From contig CM057835.1 in NCBI GenBank assembly GCA_030068075.1, positions 70,598,895 through 70,662,894 on the forward strand: DNA of 64,000 bases, read 5' to 3'. Positions 9,623-20,768 of the stretch are shown here, piece after piece. A model generated the notes under the pieces. It was not told the DNA's origin, searched no databases, and saw only the letters and a list, made by a program, of their open reading frames with translations. The stretch comes from Paguma larvata (lineage: Eukaryota; Chordata; Mammalia; Carnivora; Viverridae). The first letter of the stretch is position 1. Each line of letters begins with the position of its first letter. The position numbers were made by a program, and so were the translations under genes.

Positions 9623-11590
9623 CCGCAGGATTCTTTATAAAGTATCTACTAATGCACAGGAAGGCAGGTGTCATCATTCCCCATACTAGTATGTCTCCTT
9701 TTAAGGTGATATTGATGGAAACTGAAAGTGAGTTCATGAGCAAACAGCTAAGAACAATTCTTGAGATGTCCTTGGTGCAAAAAGGTGATTTTACTAAAAC
9801 TGGGGACAGGAGCCATGGGCAGAAAGAGCTGTGGTTGCAAGTGTGGGGAGAGACTTATATATTTTGAGTTTGCAGAGGGAGGAGAGGTATAGATAACATA
9901 AGTCTCCAAGGAATTTCTGGATGCTGGAATTAGGGTCTTACAGGACTCTGAAGATAGAGGTGTGCTCAAGATAAGGTTGCTTTTAGTTTTTAAGGAAGTG
10001 TATACATTAAGATATTAAGGCATCCATAAACTCCTAGAGGAATGTTACACGCTGTAGGTCTCAGGTATCTATCAGTGGGCTGCAAGATAGAAGGGGATTT
10101 AATTTAAACTACTCGTTTCTTGCCTTTATTTCCCTCATCAGTATGACAATTTTTTTTGGAGAAAGTGGTTATTATGTGTATGGTAGGAAACATTACCAAG
10201 AAATACAGAAGCTAGATGGTGAGTGAAAAAGACTGTTTCCAATATGACATTTTTAGAGCTATAAAGCACTTTGTGTCTTGTGCATATGAGTCTCAAGGTA
10301 TAGGAAAAGCCTCTAGGGTTGTCTTAAGTAATGAAACCGTATACATTTCAATATTTTTATAAAAGATGAGAAAATTGTTACTTTTTATATAGGCAATGTG
10401 AAATATTTCAGGTGTTTCTACAGTCAAAATATCTGCCAGTGTTTTTCTGGTCACTGCAATCAGGGAATAGGAATTTAGGGCAAGAACATTTGTGTGTGTC
10501 CATAGAATTTCCATGTTAGGTGCCACTCATTTTACAAGGCATCTGTTCTGATAATTTTCTTTTTCTTTTTTTCTTCACTTTCTACAACTGTGAAACCATC
10601 TTGTTTCATTCAACCTGAATGATGAGGACATAGGGATTGATAGTTGTGTATTTTTAGTTTATCGGCTTTAGCTTTATTGGTCATTAATCATATTATAACC
10701 AAGTGGTGTTTTTACTGGCATTGGAGGTAATCTTGCTTCTTATTTGAATATCATGCGTTGTTGTGTGGTCACAAGAATCCAAAAGAATTAAGAAAACTGG
10801 TGTTTCCTGCACCATGGGAACCTGAGTTTGCTCTTTATACTAACAGAGCATGGAGCAGAAGAAAAGGTAGCTCTTGTGTGTATCAGGTAAGAAGAAGTTG
10901 GACACCTGGACTGTTTCCAGGGAACCTATCTATAATGATCTTAAGGGACAAAGATCCAATGTAAAAGACTACTTACTCGATCTCAGAATTAAGTGATGGG
11001 TTTACGAGAAGTGCATTAACAGGCTACCATTTTATTATTATCTCAGTAATAGACATTATTATCTAAACTCATTCTGAATTAATATAGTACATATATGTTC
11101 AAAACACACATGAACAATCATTTCAAATAAAAGAGCTATCTCTTCCTACCATGCATTCTCTTTCCTAAGTCCCATGTCTGTCAATTATTTCTTTCCTCCT
11201 TTTGCTGAGCATCACCTTTTTTGTGCTTCTTAAATGTCTTTCACAGTGTATGAATGAGGACACTGAACTAATTTCATCAGAACATTCACACTATATAGAA
11301 GTATGCCTATGCCCATTTTCTAAGTGGGTATTTCCATTTCCATTCTGGCAAAGACTCGTCAACCCTGATTAGATTCCTTGCCCCAAACCCATCTCTTTAG
11401 AAACCACCCTAGGTCAAAAATCCTTGTGGATGAAGAGACTTGACTTTAGGATGACACATAGCTCTGAGGGGGAGATCTCCTCACTATTCACCAGGGACAG
11501 GATGAAGAATGTCAGGGCACACCCCTTGGGCTTTGGGGAGGGGGTATGAAAAATGAGCTTTGTGAAGGACACTCCTAACTGAAGTTCTCA
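9623..11590 (+). repeat. IGLV2-type spacer duplicon, copy B (direct)
   Basis: Aligns in direct orientation to about 60600-62500: 'TTTA(T/C)AAAGTATCTAC' at the start, 'CACTGCAATCAG' near 10450, 'GAATCCA-AAAG' near 10775, and 'GTGGATGAAGAGACTT' near 11425. After about 11590 the match fades, and no V gene follows. Open frames here are short and without domains. Confidence 0.6.
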
Positions 11591-11929
11591 AGGACCTCTC
11601 ATTCTGTTCTCTTTAGTTCCTAGCTCCCAGACTGGGCTGATAGTCACTTTCAGCTACTTTATAGGTCTGGGACCTGTCATGACTGGGAATGTTCCATGAT
11701 GGTTCCAGAGGAAACCCGGAATGTCCTCCAACCTCCTCTACAACCAACGTCCTCTACAACTCCATCCTCACAGGCAGAGCTCATCATCTCATTATCCCTC
11801 ATCATCTCTAGGGAACAGATCAAGGACAGGTGAGTACTTCTATATAGTCTGGCATAATGTACCTGCTTCATTAGGGTAGAGTGAAGAGTAATCCCCTGCT
11901 TGGGTCTTTCATATCAAAGACCATCACAT

Positions 11930-12330
11930 ATAGCAAGTTTTGTACATCCTTCCAGAAATAGCTGAGATATATATAACTGATCCATGCTTTATAAGGCTGC
12001 AGAATATTCCACAGGAGCAAGGTAATCAACTGGAACTTTATGTTAATTTTTGATTTTACAAATAACACTACAATGATTATCTTTATGTACTCTTTTGGGT
12101 TCATGTGTGACTATGACCATACAGTACATTTCTAGAAGCAGAATTGTTGGGTCAAAGGAATATGACTCTCTAATGTCCACCAATCATTGTCAGATTTCAG
12201 CAGAATTGTTGGGTCAAAGGAATATGACTCTCTAATGTCCTCCAATCATTGTCAGATTTCCTTCCACAGAGATTGTGCCAATTTAGGATATGCCAGGAAA
12301 AAAATTTTGATCTTCACCAACCTTCAATGA
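11930..12330 (-). mobile_element. Ancient L1 fragment with a 62-bp tandem duplication
   Basis: Old minus-strand L1-like sequence (pattern '...AATATTCCACAGG...AGCAGAATTGTTGGGTCAAAGG...', as in old L1 ORF2 3' parts). A unit beginning CAGAATTGTTGGG at 12139 is repeated at 12201 (period 62 bp, one or two differences). Confidence 0.5.
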
Positions 12331-12416
12331 AAACTGCTAGTTTTGTATGGTTTTGCTACATATTTGTCCTTTTACACTTGGGGCAGAGCATCTTTTCAAA
12401 TGTTTCCGTATTCTTT

Positions 12417-12501
12417 TTTTTATAATAGTTTATTTTCAAATTGGTTTACATATAACACCCAGTGTTCATCCCAACATGTGCCCTCTTTAATGCCCGTCAC
12501 C
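12417..12501 (-). mobile_element. Very short LINE-1 3'-tail insertion
   Basis: About 85 bp of the young L1 3' end on the minus strand (poly(T), then 'TTTTCAAATTGGTTTACATA' and 'CATCCCAACATGTGCCC'). It is flanked by the imperfect duplication CCGTATTCTT / CCATATTCTT (about 12406 and 12503). This is an extreme 5'-truncated L1. Confidence 0.8.
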
Positions 12502-12539
12502 CTCCATATTCTTTATATTTTAGGAGTTGGTAATTTTTC

Positions 12540-12765
12540 TTAAGGAGCAGATGGTAAATATTTTAGGCTTTGTGGGCCAAAAATCAAATTTGAAAATATT
12601 ATTGAAGTACCTATAAAACCGTTTAAAATGTAACTATTTATAAGTTTTAAAAAGTTCTGAAGTCAAAATTGATACAAAAATATGTGAAAGGCCAAGTTTG
12701 GCCCACAGGATGTGGTTTAATATGGTTTTATATGGCTATCTGAAGTTTGAAAGCGCCACAGTATA
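12540..12765. repeat. Fossil interspersed repeat, family uncertain
   Basis: Contains 'GGTAAATATTTTAGGCTTTGTGGGCCA' in parts and, about 160 bp on, 'GGCCAAGTTTGGCCCACAGG'. This pairing is familiar from old mammalian DNA-transposon fossils. I cannot name the family. The following stretch, 12766-13566, shows no gene or recognised repeat. Confidence 0.35.
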
Positions 12766-13671
12766 TGTCCTGGTACAGGTGTCTTTATTAGGAAGGGCAT
12801 GTTTCACCTCATATTGTAGCTGGAGGTCTTTGGATTCTTTTATGATTTGTTTGATTGAATCTTAAGTTTGTCCAAGATAGTCCTTATGCCCCATTCTCAT
12901 AACTTTTTCTCTATATGTTTTCTCTGAGATTTGGAAATATTTCAGTAGGAGAAACAGGCTCCCTATTTTCTATCCCAAGAAATAGGGATGGAGAGGGACT
13001 AAGGGGTAAGGCAATTTTGTGCCAAAATCTGGAGTAATCCAGTGCAGGCTCAGAACTTTCCTAAAAAGGAGAGTCATAAAATCAGAATCATAACTATGTC
13101 AGAAATCAAATTAAATCCCTGAAGTTTCAGGAAATTTAAAAAATGAAATGTAAGTTTTAAATCCGTTGGATATTTATTAACAACAAAAACTGTAAAGCCT
13201 GGAATTTAACAATGGATAAAGAAAAAATCTTGAGATCATAAACTCTAAAGACCTCCAAACAAGTTGCCAACACACTACCTTATTAGTGGAAAAAAACACT
13301 ATATTATTAGTGAAAATATGCTTAGTTTCAGATGATTGTTTTCTCTAAATGCAGAAATGGTCCTTTTCTCTTAGGTAAAAGTCAACATCTTATGGAACAT
13401 CCTTCTTTCCCAATGTCAAGAACATCTCCACCATGCAAGAGAACTTGAATGTTCAGTGGGAAAAATTTGCACCTTTTTTAATGATTGGAAGAATTTTTAC
13501 TGCACATCAAAATGTTAATGTATGATTGTTAAAATTGGAATCAATAGTTCATGTGTATACAAGAGATTAATTTTCTTTTTTTCTTTTTTCTTTTTTTTAT
13601 TTTTTTTATAGTTAATTTTCAAATTGGTTTACATATAACACCCAGTGTTCATCCCAACATGTGCCCTTTTT

Positions 13672-14136
13672 TTTTTAATTTAAAATACTTTATTTTCAAA
13701 TTGGTTTACATAAAACACCCAGTGTTCATCCCAACATGTGCCCTTTTTAATGCCCGTCCCACCCTCTCCCCCCTCCCTCATCCCCCTCACCCTCAGTTTG
13801 ATCTTAGTCTTTGAGAGTCTCTTATGTTTTATCTCCCTCCCTCTCTGTGTCTTTTTTTTTCTTTCCCCTCTTCCCCTCCCCCTGGTTTTTGCTTAGTCTC
13901 ACCAAGTCCACCTATTCGTGGAAACATATGGTATCTGTCTACTATGTGGCAATGAGAAAAAATGAAATCTGGCCATGCGTAGCAACATGGATGGAACTGG
14001 AGGGTATTATGTTAAGTGAAATAAGTCAGTCAGAAAAAGACAGAAAAAGGGCACATGTCGGGATGAACACTGGGTGTTATATGTAAACCAATTTGAAAAT
14101 AAACTATTATAATAAATAAAAAAAAAAAAGAAAAAG
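13672..14136. mobile_element. Nested L1 insertion: two opposed L1 3' ends inside one TSD
   Basis: The host L1 sequence ACATGTGCCCTTTTT is duplicated at 13657-13671 and 14137-14151 (15 bp, target TTTTT/AATG). Between the copies, 13672-13940 is a minus-strand L1 3' end starting with poly(T). From 13941 the orientation flips: 13941-14045 is plus-strand ORF2 end, fused directly to plus-strand 3' UTR end and poly(A) (14046-14136). The insertion thus has a poly(A)-derived run at both edges. Ordinary 5'-inverted L1s have a tail at one edge only. Confidence 0.85.
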
Positions 14137-14224
14137 ACATGTGCCCTTTTTAATGCCCATCACCCCCTCTCCCCCCTCCCTCATCCCCCTTACCCTCAGT
14201 TTTTTCTTAGTCTTTGAGAGTCTC

Positions 14225-17200
14225 TTATGTTTTATCTCCCTCCCTCTCTGTGTCTTTTTTTCCTTTCCCCTCTTCCCCTCCCCCTGGTTTTTGCTTAGTT
14301 TCACAAAGTCCACCTATTCGTGGAAACATATGGTATCTGTCTTTTTCTGACTGACTTATTTCACTTAACATAATACCCTCCAGTTCCATCCATGTTGCTA
14401 CACATGGCCAGATTTCATTTTTTCTCATTGCCACGTAGTAGTCCATTGTATATAAGTACCATAACTTCTTTCTCCATTCGTCAGTTGATGGGCACTTGGT
14501 CGCTTTCCATGATTTGGCTATTATCGAAAGTGCTGCTATGAACATTGGGGTACACGTGCTCCTATGCATCAGCATTCCTGTGTCTCTTGGGTAGATTCCT
14601 AGCAGGGCTATTGCTGGGTCATAGGGTAGCTCTATTTTCATTTTTTTGAGGAACCTCCACACCGTTTTCCAGAGTGGCTGCACCAGTTTGCATTCCCACC
14701 AACAGTGTAGGAGGGTGCCTACTTCTCCACATCCTCGCCAGCATCTATAGTTTCCTGATTTGTTCATTTTAGCCACTCTGACTGGTGTGAGGTGGTATCT
14801 CAGTGTGGTTTTGATTTGTATTTCCCTGATGATGAGTGACTTTGAGCATCGTTTCATGTGTCTGTTGGCCATCTGAATGTCCCCTTTGGAGAGGTGTCTA
14901 TTCATATCTTCCGCCCATTTCTTCACTGGGTTGTTTGTTTTTCGGGTGTGGAGTTTGGTAAGTTCTTTATAAATTTTAGATATTAGTCCTTTATCCGATA
15001 TGTCATTTGCGATGATCTTTTCCCATTCCGTTGGTTGCCTATTCGTTTTGTTGGTTGTTTCTTTTGCTGTGCAGAAGCTTTTTATCTTGATGAGGTCCCA
15101 ATAGTTCATCTTTGCTTTTAATTCTCTTGCCTTTGGAGACGTGTCGAGTAAGAAATTGGTGCGTCTTAGGTCAAAGAGGCTTTTTCCTATTTTCTCCTCT
15201 AGGATTTTGACGGTTTCCTGTCTCACATTCAGATCTTTTACCCATTTAGAATTTATTTTTGTGAGTGGTGTAAGAAAGTGGTCTAGTTTCATTCTTTTGC
15301 ATGTTGCTGTCCAATTCGCCCAGCACCATTTGTTAAAGAGGCTGTCTTTTTTCCATTGGATACATTTTCCCGCTTTGTCAAAGATTAGTTGGCCATATAC
15401 TTGCGGGTCCATTTCTGAGTTTTCTATTCTATTCCATTGGTCTATGCGTCTGTTTTTGTGCCAATACCATACAGTCTTGATGACTACCGCTTTGTAGTAG
15501 AGGTTAAAGTCTGGGATTGTGATGCCTCCCGCCTTGGTTTTATTCTTCAGTATTATTTTGGCTATTCGAGGTCTTTTGTGGTTCCATACAAATTTTAGGA
15601 TTGTTTGCTCTAGCTTTGAGAAGAATGCTGGTGCAATTTTGATTGGGATTACATTGAATGTGTAGATTGCTTTGGGTAGTATTGCCATTTTAACGATATT
15701 TATTCTTCCAATCCATGAGCATGGGATGTTTTTCCATTTCCTTGTGTCTTCCTCAATTTCCTTCATAAGTTTTTTATAGTTTTCAGTGTAGAGGTCTTTC
15801 ACATCTTTGGTTAGGTTTATTCCTAGGTATTTTATGGTTTTTGGTGCAATTGTGAAAGGGATTAGCTTCTTTATTTCTCTTTCTGCTGCTTCATTGTTGG
15901 TGTATAGAAATGCCACCGATTTCTGTACATTGATTTTGTATCCTGCAACTTTGCTGAAATCATGAATCAGTTCTAGTAGGCTTTTGGTGGATTCTGTCGG
16001 GTTTTCCATGTAAAGTATCATGTCATCTGCAAAAAGTGAAAGTTTGACTTCCTCCTTGCCAATCTTGATGCCTTTTATTTTGTTTTGTTGTCTGATTGCT
16101 GATGCTAAGACTTCCAGCACTATGTTAAATAGCAGTGGCGAGAGTGGACACCCCTGTCGTGTTCCTGATCTCAGGGGAAAGGCTTTCAATTTTTCCCCAT
16201 TGAGGATGATATTAGCTGTGGGCTTTTCATATATGGCTTTTATGATGTTTAAGTATGTTCCTTCTATCCCACCTTTCTCGAGAGTTTTTATTAAGAAAGG
16301 ATGCTGTATTTTGTCAAATGCTTTTTCTGCATCTATTGACAGGATCATATGGTTCTTATCTTTTCTTTTGTTGATGTGATGTATCACGTTGATTGATTTG
16401 CGAATATTGAACCAGCCCTGCAACCCAGGGATGAATCCTACTTGATCATGGTGGATAATTCTCTTTATATGCTGTTGGATTCGATTTGCTAGTATCTTGT
16501 TGAGAATTTTTGCATCCATATTCATCAGGGATATTGGCCTGTAATTCTCTTTCTTTGCTGGGTCTCTATCTGGTTTGGGAATCAAAGTGATGCTGGCTTC
16601 ATAGAATGAGTCCGGGAGTTTTCCTTCCGTTTCAATTTTTCGGAACAGCTTGAGGAGGATAGGAATTAACTCTGTTTTAAATGTCTGGTAAAATTCTGCA
16701 GGAAAGCCATCTGGTCCAGGGCTTTTATTTGCTGGGAGGTTTTTAATAACTGATTCTATTTCTTCACTAGTTATGGGTCTGTTCAAACTTTCTATTTCTT
16801 CCCGTTTGAGTTTTGGTAGCATGTGGCTATTTAGGAAGCTGTCCATTTCTTCCAGATTGCCAAGTTTGGTGGCATATAATTTTTCATAGTATTCTCTGAT
16901 GATTGCTTGTATCTCTGAGGGATTGGTTGTAATTTCTCCCTTTTCATTCACGATTTTATCTATTCGAGTTCTCTCTCTTTTCTTTTTGAGAAGCCTGGCT
17001 AGAGGTTTGTCTATTTTGTTTATTTTTTCAAAGAACCAGCTTTTGGTTTCATTGATCTGTTCCACTACCTTTTCTGTCTCCATATGGTTACTTTGAGCTC
17101 TGATCTTTGTTATTTCTCTCTTTCTGCTGGGCTTGGGTTGTTTTAGTTGATCTGCTTCTAGTTCCTTTAGGCGTGCTGTTAGAATTTGTGTTATTGATTT

Positions 17201-18199
17201 TTCTTGTTTCTTGAGATGGGCCTGGATTGCCATATATTTCCCTCTCAGGACTGCCTTTGCTGCATCCCAGAGCGTTTGGATTGTTGTATTTTCATTTTCA
17301 TTTGTTTCCATGTATTTTTTAATTTCTTCTCTGATGGCTTGTTTGACCCAGTCATCTTTTAGTAGGTTATTTCTTAGCCGCCATGTTCTTGGATATTTTC
17401 CAGGCTTTCTCCTGTGGTTGATTTCAAGTTTCAAAGCATTGTGGTCTGACAGTGTACACGGTATGATCTCAATTCTTTTATATTTATTCAGAGCTTCCCT
17501 GTGCCCCAGAATGTGGTCTATCTTGGAAAATGTACCGTGTGCAGTTGAGAAGAATGTAAATTCCTTTGCTTCTGGGTGAAGGACCCTAAAAATGTCTGTG
17601 AGGCCCATCTGTCCTAATGTGTCATTCAGGGCTATTGTTTCTGCGGAGATTTTCTGTTTTGTGGATCTATCCAATGCTGAGAGTGGAGTGTTGAGATCCC
17701 CTACTATTAGGACATTTTTATCGATGAGGTTGCTAATGTTTGTAATTAGTTGTTTTACAAATTTGGGTGCCCCCGAATTCGGTGCGTAGATATTTACAAT
17801 TGTTAGCTCTTCCTGCTGGATGGTCCCTGAGACTATTATATAATGTCCTTCCTCATCTATTATTACATTGTTCATTTTAAAGTCTAATTCGTCTGATATA
17901 ATTGTGGCTACTCCGGCTTTCTTCTGACTTCCAGTAGCATGGTAGATAGTTCTCCATCCCCTCACTTGCAATCTGAAGGTGTCTTCAGGTTTAAGATGAG
18001 TTTCTTGAAGACAGCAAATAGATGGGTCTTGTTTTTTAATCCATTCTGTTATCCTGTGTCTTTTGATTGGCGCATTTAGTCCATTTACATTCAGTGTTAA
18101 TATTGAAAAATATGGGCTTGCAGTCACTGTATTATCTCTAAGTTTCATGTTTGTAAGGCTGTCCCTGGCAGTTTGTGTTCTTTGCCACCTTGTCTTCAT
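14225..18199 (-). CDS. LINE-1 ORF2p: endonuclease-reverse transcriptase
   Basis: Open frame of 1324 residues. ORF2p nicks the target DNA and reverse-transcribes L1 RNA from the nick (target-primed reverse transcription). N-terminal APE-type endonuclease: LNVNGLN near residue 37, CLQETHL near 65, VGDLNTPLS near 165 and [10 protein letters not shown] near 250 hold the expected Asn, Glu, Asp/Asn and Asp-His catalytic positions. The reverse transcriptase has [10 protein letters not shown] near 721, with the Asp-Asp pair intact, and [12 protein letters not shown] and [15 protein letters not shown] upstream. The C-terminal zinc-knuckle-like [18 protein letters not shown] is near 1152. The usual length is about 1275; the extra length is at the N-terminus. 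The first ATG overlaps the ORF1 stop as ATGA; a second possible start, MKLRDN, is at 18148. No frameshift or stop is seen. Confidence 0.95.
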   Translation of the reverse strand: MKTRWQRTQTARDSLTNMKLRDNTVTASPYFSILTLNVNGLNAPIKRHRITEWIKKQDPSICCLQETHLKPEDTFRLQVRGWRTIYHATGSQKKAGVATIISDELDFKMNNVIIDEEGHYIIVSGTIQQEELTIVNIYAPNSGAPKFVKQLITNISNLIDKNVLIVGDLNTPLSALDRSTKQKISAETIALNDTLGQMGLTDIFRVLHPEAKEFTFFSTAHGTFSKIDHILGHREALNKYKRIEIIPCTLSDHNALKLEINHRRKPGKYPRTWRLRNNLLKDDWVKQAIREEIKKYMETNENENTTIQTLWDAAKAVLRGKYMAIQAHLKKQEKSITQILTARLKELEADQLKQPKPSRKREITKIRAQSNHMETEKVVEQINETKSWFFEKINKIDKPLARLLKKKRERTRIDKIVNEKGEITTNPSEIQAIIREYYEKLYATKLGNLEEMDSFLNSHMLPKLKREEIESLNRPITSEEIESVIKNLPANKSPGPDGFPAEFYQTFKTELIPILLKLFRKIETEGKLPDSFYEASITLIPKPDRDPAKKENYRPISLMNMDAKILNKILANRIQQHIKRIIHHDQVGFIPGLQGWFNIRKSINVIHHINKRKDKNHMILSIDAEKAFDKIQHPFLIKTLEKGGIEGTYLNIIKAIYEKPTANIILNGEKLKAFPLRSGTRQGCPLSPLLFNIVLEVLASAIRQQNKIKGIKIGKEEVKLSLFADDMILYMENPTESTKSLLELIHDFSKVAGYKINVQKSVAFLYTNNEAAEREIKKLIPFTIAPKTIKYLGINLTKDVKDLYTENYKKLMKEIEEDTRKWKNIPCSWIGRINIVKMAILPKAIYTFNVIPIKIAPAFFSKLEQTILKFVWNHKRPRIAKIILKNKTKAGGITIPDFNLYYKAVVIKTVWYWHKNRRIDQWNRIENSEMDPQVYGQLIFDKAGKCIQWKKDSLFNKWCWANWTATCKRMKLDHFLTPLTKINSKWVKDLNVRQETVKILEEKIGKSLFDLRRTNFLLDTSPKARELKAKMNYWDLIKIKSFCTAKETTNKTNRQPTEWEKIIANDISDKGLISKIYKELTKLHTRKTNNPVKKWAEDMNRHLSKGDIQMANRHMKRCSKSLIIREIQIKTTLRYHLTPVRVAKMNKSGNYRCWRGCGEVGTLLHCWWECKLVQPLWKTVWRFLKKMKIELPYDPAIALLGIYPRDTGMLMHRSTCTPMFIAALSIIAKSWKATKCPSTDEWRKKLWYLYTMDYYVAMRKNEIWPCVATWMELEGIMLSEISQSEKDRYHMFPRIGGLCETKQKPGGGEEGKGKKDTEREGDKT

Positions 18200-19089
18200 A
18201 GAATGCCCCTCAGGATATCTTGCAGTGCTGGCTTATTTGTGATAAATTCTTTCAGTTTTTGTTTGTTGGGAAAAACCTTGATCTCTCCTTCTATTCTGAA
18301 TGACAGGCTAGCCGGATACAGAATTCTTGGTTGCATGTCCTTCTTGCTCATCACATTGAAGATATCCTGCCATTCCTTTCTGGCTTGCCAAGTTTCCGTA
18401 GATAAGTCTGCTACTACCCTTATATGTCTCCCTTTGTATGTTAGGGTTCTTTTGTCCCTAGCTGCTTTCAGGATTCTCTCCCTATCTTTGTATTTTGCCA
18501 GCTTCACTATGATGTGCCGTACAGAAGGTCTATTCAAGTTACGTCTGAGGGGAGTTCTCTGTGCCTCTTGGATTTCCATGTCCATTTCCTTTCTCATGTT
18601 GAGGAAGTTCTCAGCAATGATTTGTTCAAGAACCCCTTCGACTCCTTTCTCTCTCTCTTCTTCCTCTGGAACTCCTATGATACGGATATTGTTTCTTTTG
18701 ACTGCGTTGCTCAGCTCTCGAATTCTCCTTTCCTGTTCCTGGATCAGCTTCTCTCTCTTTTTATCTGCTTCCTCTTTTTCAATGATTTTGTCTTCTAATG
18801 CACTAACTCTTTCCTCTACCTCTTCAATCCGTGCTGTGGCTGCTTCCAGTTTCCCCTGTATTTCTTCCACTGTCTTCTTTAATTCTTCCTGACCGTTTTT
18901 AAGGTCTTTGAACTTTGCCGCGTGTGACCCCTTGCATTCATCTAAGCTTTTTTCAAGGCCAGCAATTAGTTTTATGATTAACATTCTATATTCAAGTTCT
19001 GTTATGTTGCTTATATCTGTTTTCATTAATTCTTGAGCTGTCACTGCTTCTTGTAGACTCTTTTGAGGAGAATTCTTCCGTCTCGTCAT
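18196..19089 (-). CDS. LINE-1 ORF1p: RNA-binding chaperone
   Basis: 297 residues from [10 protein letters not shown]. The frame stays open upstream to 19185, but the internal Met fits the family start. ORF1p forms trimers that coat L1 RNA. A long coiled coil with heptads ([19 protein letters not shown] and similar) spans about residues 50-140. An RRM-like core begins at [13 protein letters not shown], and the C-terminal domain holds [20 protein letters not shown] and the YPASLSFR region. The length and order match intact mammalian ORF1p. The stop codon overlaps the ORF2 start (ATGA), which would allow coupled re-initiation (inference). Confidence 0.93.
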   Translation of the reverse strand: MTRRKNSPQKSLQEAVTAQELMKTDISNITELEYRMLIIKLIAGLEKSLDECKGSHAAKFKDLKNGQEELKKTVEEIQGKLEAATARIEEVEERVSALEDKIIEKEEADKKREKLIQEQERRIRELSNAVKRNNIRIIGVPEEEEREKGVEGVLEQIIAENFLNMRKEMDMEIQEAQRTPLRRNLNRPSVRHIIVKLAKYKDRERILKAARDKRTLTYKGRHIRVVADLSTETWQARKEWQDIFNVMSKKDMQPRILYPASLSFRIEGEIKVFPNKQKLKEFITNKPALQDILRGIL

Positions 19090-20756
19090 TTTGGCTGGAT
19101 GTGTTATGGGTTGTTTCTTGAAGTTGCCCTGGAAAGGAAAACTGACAGACACACAGAACACAGAAATACTCAAACGTACCGACAAATGGTCCAGACAAGC
19201 AGTTCACAACAGAAAAAAAATAACAAGTGACTCTCTGAGGGCAATGTCCTGAAGTAACAGCTACACTTTAAGGACAGGGTATGTAGTGTGCTGGTGGCAG
19301 AGCATATATAGACAGAATAATGACTGGTGCAGGGAGAAGAAGGAAGTGGACTTTGCCCAGGTAGAGCGACTAAAGGGTTTAATCCAGACTGATAGAAATC
19401 AGAATAAGGACAGGTGCGAGGGAAAAGGAATAAAGATCGATGTCGTCTAGATGAACTTATACGGCCTGGTTATTCCAGAAAAAGGGCTAGGGAAGTAAAG
19501 AATAGGTTGTAGGACATGTCCTCGAAGAGTGGGTTAAAAAACAAAACAAAAACAAAAAACAAAAAACAAAAAAACAAACAAAATAAACAAAACGAAACAA
19601 AAGAAACTCAAACCAAAAAAAAAAAAAAACAAAAAAAACAAAAAACAAAAAACCCAAAAAACAAAAAACAAAAAAAACAAAAAAAATGATTAAGCCAGTC
19701 AGTACCCTGGATGACCAGCTCAGGGATGGGGATCGGTAGGAATGAGAAAGGGAGGGATAAATTTAAAAAGAAGAAATGACTGCCTTTACTCCAGGCAGCA
19801 ATCTCCTGTTGGATCATTCGCTCCTGCTGATCATTTGGGAGGGGCGTGGTTTAGTGTAGGCGGGTCCGGCCTCCACTGCTGCAGGGATGGCTTCTGGGGT
19901 GACTTCCTGGCTTCTGAGACAACAATGGCGTCTCTCCAGACCCGCGCCACCAGTCCTGGAGGTTTTATTCGCCCCTTTATTTCTGTTCTCTCTCCACCGC
20001 CCACGCCAGCCTAGTGTGGTTTACTGGAGCCGCCGCCTGGGGCTGCCTGGGTCCCTGCGGCGTGCGTGCTCGGAGGCGCTGGGCGAGGGTGGCGCGGTGG
20101 CGCGGCCGTCTGCTACCCCCCGATTTGGCTGTAACTGTGCGGGGGTTAGAGGTGCTCCGCAGGAGCCGCCGCCTGGGTCCCCCCTGCCTGTCCCGGCAGC
20201 GCGCGTGCCCCGGAGGCGCTGGGCAAGGGTGGCGCAGTGGTGCGGCCGTCTGCCACCCCCGATTTCGTTATAATTGTGCTGGGGTTAGAGGTGCTCCCCA
20301 GGCGGCGCTGCCTGCGTCCCCGCTGCAAGTCCCTCCCGTGCGCGTCGCAGTGGCTCAGGACGGGGTTGGTGCGGTCCCAGCAGCGCGGGTAGTGCTGCTT
20401 CTTGCCACTGAACTTCTCTTCAAAAGCCCTGCATTTAGGGCCTGGATGGTAGCGGTCTCACCCGCTCTGGCCCTCTCGTTCAGATGTTGTTCCATCGGCA
20501 CTTTCCCAGCTATATTCGAAGACGCTCACCTTCCCCTCAGCTCAACTTCCCGAGTTCGAGTTCGTTTTATCCGACCCAGATTAAACTCACAGTTCAGTTG
20601 GGCCGTGTCTGTGTTCGCCTTAGTTTCTTGTCAGCTCTAGCACCTTTCCCCCCCGATTTTTGGAGTTGAGAGAGAGACAATGGTTTCAGTCGTCCCCCTT
20701 TAAAGGGCAAGCGAAATACTGGAGCCCCCTACTCCTCCGCCATGTTGCCTATCTCC
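19090..20756 (-). promoter_or_regulatory. L1 5' UTR with internal promoter; GC-rich tandem units and A-rich tract
   Basis: The L1 sense promoter region. About 20020-20340 is CpG-rich and holds roughly two and a half units of ~135 bp (shared 'GGAGCCGCCGCCTGGG', 'GGCGCTGGGC(G/A)AGGGTGGCG', 'GGGGTTAGAGGTGCTC'). Plus-strand A-rich, C-spaced DNA (AAAACAAAAAAC type) covers about 19536-19686. Open frames in the GC-rich part are by-products of composition. The same arrangement recurs at 49288-50289 and, in sense orientation, at 55567-56944. Confidence 0.8.
19536..19686. repeat. A-rich low-complexity tract in L1 5' UTR
   Basis: About 150 bp of (A)n broken by single C, G or T (AAAACAAAAAAC pattern). 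It lies inside the full-length L1 5' UTR and is probably prone to length change. Confidence 0.85.
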
Positions 20757-20768
20757 TTAATTTTCTTT

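Larger units (their letters stand above)
13579..20756 (-). mobile_element. Full-length LINE-1 with open ORF1 and ORF2
   Basis: Minus-strand L1 running from its 5' end at 20756 ('GGCAACATGGCGGAGGAGTA' just inside) to its poly(A) tail (poly(T) on the given strand from 13579). The 12-bp TSD TTAATTTTCTTT lies at 13567-13578 and 20757-20768. Order: GC-rich 5' UTR (19090-20756), ORF1 (18196-19089), ORF2 (14225-18199), and a short 3' UTR interrupted at 13672-14136 by a second L1. Without that insertion and one TSD copy the element is about 6.7 kb. Both ORFs are uninterrupted, so the copy is young and may have been competent before or despite the 3' UTR insertion. A partial second copy of its 5' UTR is at 49288-50289. 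Confidence 0.95.

Noticed and set aside
18173..18892. 239-codon plus-strand open frame and its partner near 57142-57774
   Set aside because: Both are the antisense of L1 ORF1, recurring because the ORF1 codon pattern leaves the opposite strand open.
19887..20640. Long open frames (up to 208 codons) in a GC-rich region
   Set aside because: They lie in the L1 5' UTR, are Pro/Arg/Ala-rich by composition, have no domain, and are not kept in the second 5' UTR copy in the same form.
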